A stretch of 64,000 nucleotides of DNA from Pedobacter nyackensis (GCF_900176505.1 NZ_FWYB01000019.1:1-64000), one strand, 5' to 3'. Positions 1 through 9,281 are shown, counted from the first letter of the stretch. Notes: generated by a model not told the origin, from the sequence alone. Numbers and translations are program-made.

Positions 1-277
1 TTCTAATATGCAACCCATGCTCTCGCATTAGCTCAAAAAGATAATCCCGACCGATTTTCATGCCATGTTGTTCCAAAGGCTTCTGCAACATAAAATGTAG
101 TTTTAGCGTGCCTATTTTGTTTTGTTTCTTGCGGATATTAAGTACATGCTGTAAAACGATCTCATCTTTCAGGCCCTGGTCCTGCACCCGCCACTGATGA
201 TCGTAATAAGCATGTCTTGTCCTGCCAAACAGTCTACACAGTGACTTGATCCCAAGTTTTGGGAAGTCCTGTTTCAT
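1..277 (-). CDS. IS3-family transposase OrfB, N-terminal part (cut by window edge)
   Basis: I translated this from the complement; it runs off the left edge, so only about 92 residues of the N-terminus are visible. It starts MKQDFPKLGIKSLCRLFGRT and continues with the helix-turn-helix-like region found before the DDE (rve) catalytic domain of IS3-family OrfB proteins; the catalytic part lies outside the window. Its ATG overlaps the stop of OrfA as ATGA, in the -1 frame relative to OrfA, the usual IS3 layout in which an OrfAB fusion transposase is made by frameshifting. An AAAA run precedes the overlap and could be the slippage site. The family call rests on the OrfA/OrfB arrangement and sequence style. 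Confidence 0.8.
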   Translation of the reverse strand, partial: MKQDFPKLGIKSLCRLFGRTRHAYYDHQWRVQDQGLKDEIVLQHVLNIRKKQNKIGTLKLHFMLQKPLEQHGMKIGRDYLFELMREHGLHIR

Positions 278-807
278 TTTGATGACTGCCTGGCACCAGA
301 CTTTTTTCTGATATCGATTTTAAGCTGTTCTTCAGCAATATCGATCATGGTATCCAGGGCTCTGATCTTCAAATTAGCTTCTTCCAAAGCCTTTTTCAAG
401 GCTTTGAGTTCTAAATCTTCGGATGTATCTGCTGTTTTTTTAGCCACTTCTATAGGTTTAGAAACACTAAGTTCGGCATTTTCTTCCTTAAATTCCTTCA
501 GCCAGCGCCGTATTACACTCGGATAGGATATGTTAAAGGCAATCTGGGCCTGCTTAACGCTCATCCCTGATTCTATAGCTCGAACCACCGAGCGCTTTTC
601 CGCTTGGGTATAACTTTTATACTTCGACACTTTTGAGCTGTATCGATGGATCCAATCGATCAACGTACAGCTTGCCATTCCGTACTGCTGAATAAGATCC
701 CTACGTGGAACCCCTTGTTCCACTAATTGAACAATATGTTCGATTAAGCGCTTATCAAACTTCTGTTGCTTATTGCTCCGCTCGGAATAAATAAATTCTG
801 TTTCCAT
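274..807 (-). CDS. IS3-family transposase OrfA
   Basis: 177-residue DNA-binding subunit of an IS3-family (IS150-like) insertion sequence. Two helix-turn-helix units are visible: residues about 18-55 (LIEHIVQLVEQGVPRRDLIQ) and about 68-105 (KRSVVRAIESGMSVKQAQIA). They are followed by a charged coiled-coil-like segment at about 130-165 (LKALKKALEEANLKIRAL), which in this family mediates multimerisation. The stop codon overlaps the OrfB start (ATGA). The gene appears intact, so the element may be active. Its product would bind the terminal inverted repeats during transposition. Confidence 0.88.
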   Translation of the reverse strand: METEFIYSERSNKQQKFDKRLIEHIVQLVEQGVPRRDLIQQYGMASCTLIDWIHRYSSKVSKYKSYTQAEKRSVVRAIESGMSVKQAQIAFNISYPSVIRRWLKEFKEENAELSVSKPIEVAKKTADTSEDLELKALKKALEEANLKIRALDTMIDIAEEQLKIDIRKKSGARQSSK

Positions 808-913
808 ACACTGTTTTTAGTGTATAGCTCTTTTAGGAATCGACAATGTAACCCCTAGGAAGCTCCTTTGTAGCTCGGAAGTCAGAAGCAGTGAACTGCA
901 ACAATACTAAGAC

Positions 914-1699
914 CTATAGTTCTCTTATCCAGATATTGCGGAAGCTAATCGGAGCACTTGGATCACCATGAGTTTGTAATTTGATAGGGGAAGGTCCGTG
1001 CGCTTGTTTGTAGGCTGGGTCGCCTATGTATTGTGTAGGACCTTTTAGCTCGAAATTGTTCTGAATCAAAACACCGTTGAACAATACGGTTACCCTTGCA
1101 GGGGTTTTCAAGCTTTTATCGTCATTGAACGTAGGTGCGATCCAGATCACATCGTAAGAATTCCATTGGCCCGGTTTGTTGGTCGGGTTTGCAAGCGGAA
1201 CCGATTGCTTGTAAATACTACCAGCCTGTCCATTGGTATAGGTGTCGTTTTTATAGGAATCCAGGATCTGTAATTCATATCCCGCATCTCCTTTGCCCAG
1301 CGAAGCCAGGAATAATCCCCCGTTTCCTCTTCCTTGTCCTTTGCCTTGAATGTTTGCAGGAACCTGCCATTCCATATGAAGCTGGTAGTTGCCAAAAGAT
1401 TGTTTGGTTTCGATATTGCCGCTACCTGGTCCTTTTTTTACGGTAAATACTTTATTGGCTACGGGCCACACCGCAGGCTTATCTCTATCGTTTGTCATCA
1501 CCCATTTACTCAGGTCTTTGCCATCAAATAAAATTATAGCATCAGATGGTGCAGGGCTGAACACTCCGGCTGCCTGTACTATTTTAGGTACCGGGGTATA
1601 TACTTCTGTTTCTTCTGGTTTCGTCTTTTCCTGGGCAATTGCCATACTTAGTGCACCAGCAACTAATATACTGGTTATAGAAATCTTCTTCGAGTTCAT
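914..1699 (-). CDS. Secreted DUF1080 / 3-keto-disaccharide hydrolase-domain protein
   Basis: Single-domain secreted protein of the DUF1080 (PF06439) family, which has a concanavalin/laminarin-binding-like beta-sandwich; some members hydrolyse 3-keto-glucosides. I place the start at 1699 (MNSKKISITSILVAGALSMA), which gives a normal Sec signal peptide; the longer frame from 1723 would put eight extra residues before it. Family marks are ILFDGKDLSKWV near residue 57, GNGGLFLAS in the middle, and a C-terminal strand ISFRNIWIREL. It sits alone between the IS element and the LacI regulator, reading in the same direction as the regulator, 42 bases downstream of its stop. Substrate unknown. Confidence 0.8.
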   Translation of the reverse strand: MNSKKISITSILVAGALSMAIAQEKTKPEETEVYTPVPKIVQAAGVFSPAPSDAIILFDGKDLSKWVMTNDRDKPAVWPVANKVFTVKKGPGSGNIETKQSFGNYQLHMEWQVPANIQGKGQGRGNGGLFLASLGKGDAGYELQILDSYKNDTYTNGQAGSIYKQSVPLANPTNKPGQWNSYDVIWIAPTFNDDKSLKTPARVTVLFNGVLIQNNFELKGPTQYIGDPAYKQAHGPSPIKLQTHGDPSAPISFRNIWIREL

Positions 1700-1741
1700 T
1701 GTGTTTATATAATTTAAGTCCATTATCTATTAATTTTTCGT

Positions 1742-2770
1742 TTAATGCCTTTTTGTTGATTTACGTATGATTAGTTCAGGTTTAAGGGTTACTATTTGGT
1801 TTTTGTGGTTTGAAACATCAGATTTTAGTTCGCTAAAATAAAGTTGAGCAATGGTTTTACCCATTAAAATACTATGCTGATCTATAGTAGTAATTGAGGG
1901 ATTAGTTATCTCAGTAAATGATTCATTTGAATAACCGCAAATGCCTAGTTGTTTTGGTACCTGTATATTCATTTCAGTTGCCACTTCCAATGCTCCTAAG
2001 GCTGCAAAGTCTGAAGTTGAAGCAAATATAGCATCTGGTGGCTCAGATAGGTTCAATAGCTTTCTGGTCGCTGTGGCACCTAGCTCTTTAGTCCAGGCGT
2101 TTTCGACAATCAACTCCGGAATGATCGGGAGATCGTATTTTTTTAACGCCGCAAGGTAACCGGCTTTACGTTGACGAAAAATATTTAGATTCTGAGGACC
2201 TTCAAGCAAAGCTATTCGTTTATAACCTTCTTTTATCATATGGCAAACGGCTTCCATAGCAGCACTTTCATTATCATTAAGGACTTTCATGGTATCGAGT
2301 TCATCAGCTACACGATCAAACTGAATAAGAGGGATTCCTTGTTTTCGTATACTTTCTAAATGACCGGGATCTTCAAAATCTGCGCTAACAGAAATGATGA
2401 TACAACTTACATGCTGATTTGTTAAAGTGTTTACACATTGTACTTCTCTTGCTGCGGATTCGTGAGATTGACAAATAACAAGATTATAACCCATTTCATA
2501 AGTCACTTCCTCAATCCCAGCAATTACATTAGCGAAGAAATTTTGATTTATATGCGGGACAATTACACCAATAGTTTGATTATTGCCGGTACGAAGACTA
2601 GCCGCCACACTATTTACTTTATAGTTCATCTCCTCAGCAGTTTTTAAGATAAGTTGCTTTGTTGTTGTACTAACATTAGCGCTATTATTTAAAGCCCTGG
2701 ATACGGATGAGGGATTTAAATTTAGTTTTTTTGCTATGTCGTAAATAGTAACCCTTTTTGGTTGTTTCAT
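1742..2770 (-). CDS. xylR: LacI-family transcriptional regulator of the xylose operon
   Basis: 342-residue LacI/GalR repressor. An N-terminal helix-turn-helix (VTIYDIAKKLNLNPSSVSRALN) is followed by the hinge region (VAASLRTGNNQTIGVIVPHI) and a periplasmic-binding-protein-like effector domain to the C-terminus. I start at 2770 (MKQPKRVTIYDIA), because the longer frame adds 36 residues with no family counterpart. It is divergent from xylB with a 121-base gap that holds a perfect 12-bp palindrome, so it most likely represses xylB-xylA-symporter in the absence of xylose. The symbol is by context; the effector is inferred, not read from sequence. Confidence 0.8.
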   Translation of the reverse strand: MKQPKRVTIYDIAKKLNLNPSSVSRALNNSANVSTTTKQLILKTAEEMNYKVNSVAASLRTGNNQTIGVIVPHINQNFFANVIAGIEEVTYEMGYNLVICQSHESAAREVQCVNTLTNQHVSCIIISVSADFEDPGHLESIRKQGIPLIQFDRVADELDTMKVLNDNESAAMEAVCHMIKEGYKRIALLEGPQNLNIFRQRKAGYLAALKKYDLPIIPELIVENAWTKELGATATRKLLNLSEPPDAIFASTSDFAALGALEVATEMNIQVPKQLGICGYSNESFTEITNPSITTIDQHSILMGKTIAQLYFSELKSDVSNHKNQIVTLKPELIIRKSTKRH

Positions 2771-2832
2771 GGTGTATTTTGTGATTAATCCTGATGAGAT
2801 AACACGATGTAAATATGCAAATATTATTTTAG

Positions 2833-2844
2833 GCAATCGATTGC
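2833..2844. promoter_or_regulatory. Palindromic operator, probable LacI-type binding site
   Basis: GCAATCGATTGC is a perfect 12-bp palindrome with the central CG typical of LacI-family operators. It lies 47 bases before the xylB ATG and 62 bases before the regulator start, so a single bound repressor could control both directions. Confidence 0.65.
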
Positions 2845-2891
2845 TTTTGTTAATTATTTGATTACTTTCGTTTATCAAACAACCAAATAAA

Positions 2892-4379
2892 ATGTTATTA
2901 CTCGGTATCGATTTAGGAACCTCGTCAATAAAAATCTCTGTAGTGGACTCCTCTTCAGGCGCTGTTATTGCAACTTCAAGCTACCCGCCTGTCGAGTCGG
3001 AAATCATAACACTCAAAAGCGGCTGGGCAGAGCAATCACCCGAAATGTGGTGGACCCATGTGCAGGAAGCCATCTTTCAATGCCATCAGCAGCATCAGTA
3101 TAATCCCGCTGATGTTGCGGCTATCGGTATTGCTTATCAAATGCACGGGCTGGTTATTGTCGATAAAGCGCAGCGCAGCCTAAGGAACAGTATCATATGG
3201 TGTGACAGCCGTGCAATTGAAATCGGAGAAGCGGCGGGAACCGCACTTGGCGAAAATTGTTTGAAGAAACGTTTGCTCAATTCACCGGGTAATTTTACTG
3301 CAGCTAAGCTGGCCTGGGTTAAAAAGAACGAACCGGAGCAATACGCTAAAATTGATAAGGTGATGTTGCCTGGTGATTTTATTGCCATGAAATTGACCGG
3401 GGAGGTTACCACCAGTAATTCGGCCTTATCAGAAGGAATATTTTGGGATTTTGAGAAGAATGCACTTTCGGATGATGTCATGAATTATTTTGGCTTTGAC
3501 CATTCGATGATCCCTCAGGTCAGACCTGTTTTTTCATCCCATGGTACATTGTTAAAACCGGTAGCAGAGCTGTTGGGTTTAAAACCCGGGATACCTGTAG
3601 CCTATAAATCAGGAGATCAGCCCAATAATGCCTTATCCCTCAATGTAACACAACCCGGAGAAGTTGCCGCAACAGCCGGAACATCAGGGGTTATCTATGG
3701 CGTTACCGATCAATTGGTTTGCGATAAGGGCTCCCGTGTAAATACCTTTGCTCATGTAAATCACAGTGCCGCCGAACAGCGGCTTGGGGTATTACTTTGC
3801 ATCAATGGTACGGGTAGCATGAACAGGTGGACTAAAACCACATTTGGAAATGCCATCAGCTATGAGCAAATGAATCAAGCTGCTGCAGGTATTTCAGCGG
3901 GTAGCCAAGGTCTGCGTGTATTGCCATTTGGTAACGGTGCAGAAAGAATGCTGAACAACAAACTTGTTGGGGCTCATATTCATAACCTCGATCTTAATCA
4001 ACATACCGCCTCACATGTTTACCGTGCGGTGCAGGAAGGGATTGCTTTTGCTTTTAGATACGGTCTCGACATTTTAAAGGAAAATAATATGACGCCTGAA
4101 ATTATCAGAGCGGGGAGAGCCAACCTTTTTTTAAGTGAAGTATTTACGCAAAGCTTTGTAAATATCACGGGCGTGCCTGTTGAGCTATATGAAAACGATG
4201 GCAGCTACGGCGCTGCAATAGGGGCCGGACTTGGTGCCGGTATATTTGAATCTGTTGAAGAAGCTTTTGTGAATAGAAAGCCTGTGAAATTGATTGAACC
4301 CGATGGTACCCATCTGGAAGAACATTACCAGGACTGGCGTGAATTATTACTCCAGACACTGAATAAGAACCACAATTAA
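2892..4379 (+). CDS. xylB: Xylulokinase
   Basis: 495-residue FGGY-family sugar kinase that phosphorylates D-xylulose to xylulose 5-phosphate in the cytoplasm. The N-terminal phosphate-binding loop GIDLGTSSIK is at residues 5-14, QMHG at 83-86, WCDSR at 103-107, and the catalytic-base motif with Asp242 (KSGDQPNNAL) at about 240-248. The C-terminal half carries the second actin-like lobe (GAHIHNLDLNQHTASHVYRA). Length fits the family. It is first in an operon with xylA 48 bases downstream, which settles the substrate as xylulose rather than another ketose. Confidence 0.95.
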   Translation: MLLLGIDLGTSSIKISVVDSSSGAVIATSSYPPVESEIITLKSGWAEQSPEMWWTHVQEAIFQCHQQHQYNPADVAAIGIAYQMHGLVIVDKAQRSLRNSIIWCDSRAIEIGEAAGTALGENCLKKRLLNSPGNFTAAKLAWVKKNEPEQYAKIDKVMLPGDFIAMKLTGEVTTSNSALSEGIFWDFEKNALSDDVMNYFGFDHSMIPQVRPVFSSHGTLLKPVAELLGLKPGIPVAYKSGDQPNNALSLNVTQPGEVAATAGTSGVIYGVTDQLVCDKGSRVNTFAHVNHSAAEQRLGVLLCINGTGSMNRWTKTTFGNAISYEQMNQAAAGISAGSQGLRVLPFGNGAERMLNNKLVGAHIHNLDLNQHTASHVYRAVQEGIAFAFRYGLDILKENNMTPEIIRAGRANLFLSEVFTQSFVNITGVPVELYENDGSYGAAIGAGLGAGIFESVEEAFVNRKPVKLIEPDGTHLEEHYQDWRELLLQTLNKNHN

Positions 4380-4427
4380 AAAAATAAACCTAATTTAATA
4401 TAACAACAATAAGTTTAAGCTTAGACT

Positions 4428-5756
4428 ATGACAGCATTTAACTCAGAACAGGAATTTTTTAAGGGAATTGGACAAATCAAATTTGAAGGCTTGGGGACAG
4501 ATAACCCGCTGGCTTTTAGGTGGTATGATCCTGAAAGGATTGTTGCAGGAAAAACCTTAAAAGATCACCTGCGCTTTGCCGGTGCGTACTGGCATTCTTT
4601 CTGTGGCAATGGTGCCGATCCTTTTGGCGGTCCGACACACATTTTTCCATGGGATGTTAAAACCGATCCTATAGCAAGGGCAAAGGACAAGATGGATGCT
4701 GCATTCGAATTCTTAACCAAAATGAACATCCCGTATTACTGTTTTCATGATACCGATGTAGTGGATCATGGTAACGATATCAAAGAGAATGAAAGCAGGA
4801 TGCAGACTATGGTGGACTATGCCAAAAGTAAGCAAGCCGAAACAGGAGTGAAGTTATTATGGGGGACGGCCAACTTGTTTTCGCACCGAAGATATATGAA
4901 CGGAGCGGCTACAAATCCTGATTTCCATGTGTTAACGCATGGCGCTGCGCAGGTAAAAACTGCGCTGGATGCAACCATTGCATTGGGCGGAGAAAACTAC
5001 GTATTCTGGGGCGGTCGTGAGGGCTATATGAGCTTATTGAATACCAATATGAAACGTGAGCAGGAGCATCTTGCGAAATTTTTGCATACCGCTAAGGATT
5101 ATGCCCGTAAAAATGGTTTCAAAGGAACATTTTTTATTGAACCTAAACCTTGTGAACCGACCAAGCATCAGTATGATTATGACTCGGCTACAGTATTGGG
5201 CTTCCTTCAAAAATATGATTTGCTGAATGATTTTAAGTTAAATCTGGAAGTGAACCATGCAACACTAGCGGGACATACTTTTCAGCATGAGCTTCAGGTT
5301 GCTGCCGATGCTGGAATGCTGGGATCAATAGATGCCAACAGGGGTGATTATCAAAACGGATGGGATACCGACCAATTTCCAAACAACATCAATGAGATTG
5401 TTGAATCTATGCTGATCATTCTTGAAAGCGGTGGCTTGCAAGGCGGCGGCGTTAATTTTGATGCTAAGATTCGTAGAAATTCAACCGATCCTGCTGATTT
5501 GTTCCATGCGCATATAGGTGGAATGGATCTGTTTGCCCGTGCGCTGATCATTGCAGATCAGGTTTTGGAAGGTTCTGAGTACAAAAAGATAAGAACTGAA
5601 AGATATGCCTCTTTTGACAGTGGTAAAGGAAAGGCTTTCGAAGATGGAGAATTAAGTCTGGAAGACCTTCGTGAATATGCGATACAGCAGGGAGAACCGG
5701 AAAGCAGAAGTGGAAGACAGGAATATTTAGAAAACCTGATTAACAGATACATTTAA
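4428..5756 (+). CDS. xylA: Xylose isomerase
   Basis: 442-residue class II xylose isomerase, which interconverts D-xylose and D-xylulose. The catalytic His/Asp motif FHDTD is at residues 106-110, the metal-binding EPKP at 238-241, EVNHATLAGH at 274-283 and IDANRGD at 301-307, all in the expected order. The length of about 440 residues and the N-terminal extension are those of class II enzymes. It sits between xylB and a sodium/sugar symporter with short gaps (48 and 21 bases), so the three probably share a transcript. Confidence 0.97.
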   Translation: MTAFNSEQEFFKGIGQIKFEGLGTDNPLAFRWYDPERIVAGKTLKDHLRFAGAYWHSFCGNGADPFGGPTHIFPWDVKTDPIARAKDKMDAAFEFLTKMNIPYYCFHDTDVVDHGNDIKENESRMQTMVDYAKSKQAETGVKLLWGTANLFSHRRYMNGAATNPDFHVLTHGAAQVKTALDATIALGGENYVFWGGREGYMSLLNTNMKREQEHLAKFLHTAKDYARKNGFKGTFFIEPKPCEPTKHQYDYDSATVLGFLQKYDLLNDFKLNLEVNHATLAGHTFQHELQVAADAGMLGSIDANRGDYQNGWDTDQFPNNINEIVESMLIILESGGLQGGGVNFDAKIRRNSTDPADLFHAHIGGMDLFARALIIADQVLEGSEYKKIRTERYASFDSGKGKAFEDGELSLEDLREYAIQQGEPESRSGRQEYLENLINRYI

Positions 5757-5777
5757 TTAAATACTAAATAGCGTTTT

Positions 5778-7466
5778 ATGAAAACACTCGGAACACTCGA
5801 TTATGCCGTATTTCTGATTTATTTCCTGATTGTTGCTTTTTATGGCTGGTGGGTGTACCGTCAAAAGAATGCCCATAAAGAGAACTCTAAAGACTTCTTT
5901 CTGGCGAAGGATTCACTCACCTGGTGGGCAATAGGCGCATCGCTGATCGCTTCCAATATTTCAGCTGAGCAATTTATTGGCATGAGCGGTTCAGGTTTTA
6001 AAATGGGGCTGGCCATTGCAACTTACGAGTGGATGGCTGCGGCCACACTGCTTATTGTGGCTATCTTTTTTATCCCCGTATATCTTAAGAATAAGATATA
6101 TACCATGCCGCAGTTTTTGCACCAAAGGTATAACGGTACGGTAGCCATGATCATGGCTATATTCTGGTTGCTTTTGTATGTGGTGGTTAATCTTACCTCT
6201 ATTCTTTATCTCGGAGCATTAGCCATACATAGCATATCAGGTATCAATTTAACGGTGTGTATGTATATACTGGCCGTCTTTGCCATCATCATTACCCTTG
6301 GGGGGATGAAGGTAATTGGTTATACGGATGTGGTGCAGGTGTTCTTCCTGATATTGGGCGGACTTGCAACGACCTATTTGGCCTTAGACCTGGTGGCCAC
6401 TCATTTTGGCTCGAGTGGGGTAATTAAGGGCTTTAATTTATTAACCACACATGCCGAAGAGCATTTCCATATGATCCTGAAGAAGGACAATGAGAATTAC
6501 CTTGATTTGCCGGGACTTACTGTATTAATAGGTGGGATGTGGATTGTAAATCTAAACTATTGGGGCTGTAACCAGTACATCACCCAACGTGCGCTGGGCG
6601 CAGATCTTAAAACTGCCCGTTCAGGGATTCTTTTTGCAGCTTTTCTTAAGCTATTGATGCCCGTAATTGTCGTGTTACCTGGTATTGCCGCTTATGTACT
6701 TTATAAAGAAGGTTATGGTGATTTTAAAACCAGTATGAGTCAGGGTGGCGAAGTTGCGCCAGATACAGCCTATCCGGTACTGTTAAACTTACTTCCGACA
6801 GGTTTAAAAGGGCTGTCTTTTGCTGCGCTCACAGCAGCAGTGGTAGCTTCACTCGCCGGTAAGGCAAATAGTATTGCTACTATATTTACGCTGGATATCT
6901 ACAAAAAGGTAATCAACAAATCCGCTCACGAGGACAAGCAGGTTATTATAGGAAGATATACGGTCATAATAGCCATGCTGATTGCTATTTTTATTGCGCC
7001 ATTATTGGGCATAGATAAAAAGGGTGGGTTTCAGTTTATACAGGAGTATACAGGCTTTTTCTCCCCAGGTATTTTTGCCATGTTTATACTAGGGTTCTTC
7101 TGGAAAAAAACGACCTCTAATGCTGCATTGTTTGCTACTGTAGGTGGCTTTGTGCTGTCTGTCGCATTAAAGTTTATACCTTTTGTTATTGATCTTAAAT
7201 TTTTGAGTGCTTCAGGTTTTTCAAAATTGGTTGAACAGAAAGATGGTGCCATGCTTTACGAAATTCCTTTTCTGGATCGTATGGGATTTGTGTTTATCAT
7301 CTGTATAGCTGTAATGTACCTCATTAGCATTTTCGAAACCAAAAGAGGAGTCATTACTAAAGGGCTTGATATTGATAGTGGAATGTTTAAAACGAATAGA
7401 AGCTTTGCAGTAGGGGCGATAATTATATGTGGATTATTAATCGCTTTATATACGGTGTATTGGTAG
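5778..7466 (+). CDS. Sodium/sugar symporter (SSS family), probable xylose importer
   Basis: 562-residue solute:sodium symporter (SLC5/SGLT type) of the inner membrane, with about 14 hydrophobic segments. The family core SLIASNISAEQFIGMSGSGF is near residues 55-75, and the later helix LTAAVVASLAGKANSIATIF resembles the sodium-site segment of SGLT proteins. Position directly after xylA, before a strong terminator, indicates that it brings xylose, or a close pentose or glucose, into the cytoplasm. The exact sugar cannot be read from sequence. Confidence 0.88.
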   Translation: MKTLGTLDYAVFLIYFLIVAFYGWWVYRQKNAHKENSKDFFLAKDSLTWWAIGASLIASNISAEQFIGMSGSGFKMGLAIATYEWMAAATLLIVAIFFIPVYLKNKIYTMPQFLHQRYNGTVAMIMAIFWLLLYVVVNLTSILYLGALAIHSISGINLTVCMYILAVFAIIITLGGMKVIGYTDVVQVFFLILGGLATTYLALDLVATHFGSSGVIKGFNLLTTHAEEHFHMILKKDNENYLDLPGLTVLIGGMWIVNLNYWGCNQYITQRALGADLKTARSGILFAAFLKLLMPVIVVLPGIAAYVLYKEGYGDFKTSMSQGGEVAPDTAYPVLLNLLPTGLKGLSFAALTAAVVASLAGKANSIATIFTLDIYKKVINKSAHEDKQVIIGRYTVIIAMLIAIFIAPLLGIDKKGGFQFIQEYTGFFSPGIFAMFILGFFWKKTTSNAALFATVGGFVLSVALKFIPFVIDLKFLSASGFSKLVEQKDGAMLYEIPFLDRMGFVFIICIAVMYLISIFETKRGVITKGLDIDSGMFKTNRSFAVGAIIICGLLIALYTVYW

Positions 7467-7482
7467 TAAGTATCTTGATTTT

Positions 7483-7517
7483 AAAACGCTGACGTCTAAC
7501 AAGTCAGCGTTTTTTTT
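7483..7517 (+). terminator. Rho-independent terminator of the xylose operon
   Basis: An 11-bp perfect stem (AAAACGCTGAC with GTCAGCGTTTT, 7483-7493 and 7503-7513) with a 9-base loop runs into eight consecutive T residues. It starts 17 bases after the symporter stop. Confidence 0.92.
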
Positions 7518-7625
7518 GCACTTACTTTAAAAATCAGCCAGGTGGCCAATTGAAAATTGCTTATTTGCAAGATATTACTATCGAAAAAAGTAATAAAAAT
7601 AGTTTGTTTAAATAAAAATATTATA

Positions 7626-7643
7626 TATTCGTGCACGTTCACG
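7626..7643 (+). promoter_or_regulatory. Operator-like site 1 before the NagP-type importer
   Basis: TATTCGTGCACGTTCACG. The last 14 bases (7630-7643) form an interrupted palindrome, CGTG-N-ACGT-N-CACG. The site matches 16 of 18 bases of the reverse complement of 37332-37349, upstream of uxuA. A LacI- or GntR-type factor is the likely binder; the LacI-type gene at 27999-29060 is the nearest candidate. Confidence 0.6.
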
Positions 7644-7695
7644 AAGCGGAAGCTGAGCGAACGATATAAGGGAGGGGTATATTTTTTTGGTCTAT

Positions 7696-7713
7696 TTTAC
7701 GTGTGCGTTAACG
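7696..7713 (+). promoter_or_regulatory. Operator-like site 2 before the NagP-type importer
   Basis: TTTACGTGTGCGTTAACG, 13 of 18 bases identical to site 1 and exactly 70 bases downstream of it. It lies inside a larger inverted repeat (TTACGT 7697-7702 with ACGTAA 7711-7716). Two related sites before one gene suggest cooperative or looping repression. The rest of 7518-7771 shows no credible gene; an ATG-less small frame there has no family features. Confidence 0.5.
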
Positions 7714-7771
7714 TAATTGCAACTATGCTGATTATTAATGATTTAATTGTTGTTTTAAATAGGAAAAACAT

Positions 7772-9133
7772 ATGGTATCAATAAAGGTAAATTCACTTAG
7801 TTCAAGAGAGACATTAATTTCTATGTTTATTTTAGGCGGCTTATTTTTTGTATTTGGTTTTATTACCTGGATCAACGCGATTTTAATACCTTACTTCAAA
7901 ATAGCCTGCGAGCTGACTAACTTTCAGTCTTACCTCGTAGCCTTTGCCTTTTATATATCCTATTTTATTATGTCTCTGCCTTCTTCTTATCTGTTGAAGA
8001 GGGTAGGGTTTAAAAAAGGAATTATGTATGGCTTATGGGTGATGGCTATTGGGGTTTTTATATTTATCCCGGCCGCACTGAGTAGAACCTACGAAGTGTT
8101 TCTGGTCGGCTTATTCACCATAGGATCTGGTTTAGCCATTCTGCAAACCGCTGCTAATCCTTACATCACCATTTTAGGACCTATTGAGAAAGCTGCAAAG
8201 CGCATTAGTTTTATGGGAATTTGCAATAAAGCAGCTGGGATTTTAGCCCCGCTCATATTTGCTTCTGTGATATTTAAGGTTGCCGATAACGAAATGTTAA
8301 AGCAATTGCCTTTAATGGGGGCGACCGAAAGGGATGTAGTTTTAGATGAGTTAATTAGAAGGGTAATTCTTCCATATGGTGTTTTGGGTACCGTGTTGGC
8401 TACGCTGGGTATATTGATACGTTTTTCTCCACTGCCGGAGATTGATACCGAGCAGGAGAATGAAGAGTTATCCATCATAAATGCAGATAAAAAAAGCCTG
8501 TTTGATTTTCCCTATTTAATACTAGGCGTTTTAGCGATATTCTTTCACGTAGGTACACAGGTGATCGCCATTGATACCATCATTGGTTATGCAAGTGTAA
8601 TGGGGATGCCCATTATGGAAGCAAAAGTTTTCCCTTCCTATACTTTGTTTACGACCATTATAGGCTATGGCCTGGGCATAATCCTTATTCCAAAATACCT
8701 TTCACAAGTAAATGTGTTACGCTTTTGCACCCTTTTGGGCGCCATATTAACGCTATTAATTATTTACAGCTCCGGTACTTATACCATTTTGGGTCATTCA
8801 ATTGATATCTCCATCTGGTTTATCGTGCTGTTGGGGTTAGCCAACTCATTGGTTTGGGCAGGGATCTGGCCCCTGGCTTTAAATAATCTTGGGCGCTTTA
8901 CAAAGGTAGGGGCTTCCATGCTGATTATGGCACTCTGTGGAAGTGCTATTTTTCCGCTTATATATGGCCATGTAGCCGATTTATATAATGTAAGAACCGC
9001 GTACTGGATATTGTTTCCATGTTACCTCTACCTGATGTTTTATGCTTTTTACGGACATCTCATCAAACGCTGGTTACCCACATTTAAAAAGAACAGTATG
9101 CAAGATTCAGAACTGATGACTAAGGTCAACTAG
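7772..9133 (+). CDS. nagP: MFS sugar transporter, FucP/NagP (FHS) type
   Basis: 453-residue major facilitator with 12 predicted membrane helices, of the fucose/glucose-galactose (FHS) family: GGLFFVFGFITWINAILIPY near residues 18-37, and ILQTAANPYI in the first half. FHS members import fucose, glucose/galactose or N-acetylglucosamine. With SusC/SusD and NagA/NagB-like genes directly downstream, an N-acetylhexosamine is the best guess, hence the symbol, which rests on context. It has its own upstream region with two operator-like sites and probably starts the transcript for the locus. Confidence 0.72.
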   Translation: MVSIKVNSLSSRETLISMFILGGLFFVFGFITWINAILIPYFKIACELTNFQSYLVAFAFYISYFIMSLPSSYLLKRVGFKKGIMYGLWVMAIGVFIFIPAALSRTYEVFLVGLFTIGSGLAILQTAANPYITILGPIEKAAKRISFMGICNKAAGILAPLIFASVIFKVADNEMLKQLPLMGATERDVVLDELIRRVILPYGVLGTVLATLGILIRFSPLPEIDTEQENEELSIINADKKSLFDFPYLILGVLAIFFHVGTQVIAIDTIIGYASVMGMPIMEAKVFPSYTLFTTIIGYGLGIILIPKYLSQVNVLRFCTLLGAILTLLIIYSSGTYTILGHSIDISIWFIVLLGLANSLVWAGIWPLALNNLGRFTKVGASMLIMALCGSAIFPLIYGHVADLYNVRTAYWILFPCYLYLMFYAFYGHLIKRWLPTFKKNSMQDSELMTKVN

Positions 9134-9201
9134 CAGCATCCTAAAAATAATCTTTCAATTAAACCAAGTATAAACAAACATAAACCTAAACCAACCAAGA
9201 T

Positions 9202-9222
9202 ATGAACAGGGAAACAAACTAA
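9202..9222 (+). other. Six-codon upstream ORF in the susC leader
   Basis: ATG-AAC-AGG-GAA-ACA-AAC-TAA (MNRETN). It is preceded by an A/C-rich stretch, of the kind found before real starts in this window. The later susC at 59118 has a comparable six-codon frame (MNRFTN) in its leader. Translation is not demonstrated. Confidence 0.3.
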
Positions 9223-9281
9223 AATTAGCTTAAGATGCAACTTGTCTGGGACATCTTTTATTCAATCGTTAAATGTTACAT

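Larger units (their letters stand above)
1..845 (-). mobile_element. IS3-family insertion sequence, one end visible
   Basis: The element contains orfA and the beginning of orfB reading leftward. Its upstream end should lie just right of 807. A plausible border is the CA at 844-845, because on the minus strand this gives an end beginning TGTCGATTCC, and IS3 elements end in TG...CA. The other end and the target duplication are outside the window, so the border is provisional. Confidence 0.55.

Noticed and set aside
1135..1712. Several plus-strand frames opposite the DUF1080 gene
   Set aside because: They are shadows of the minus-strand coding sequence, which has clear family motifs.
2846..2870. 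Bacteroidetes-type promoter (TTTG ... TAnnTTTG) before xylB
   Set aside because: A TACTTTCG resembles the -7 box with one mismatch, but the nearest TTTG is only 13 bases away, so spacing does not fit.
7557..7784. 75-codon plus-strand frame before the importer gene
   Set aside because: It lies over the operator-like sites, has low-complexity composition, no recognisable domain, and overlaps the start of the importer gene.
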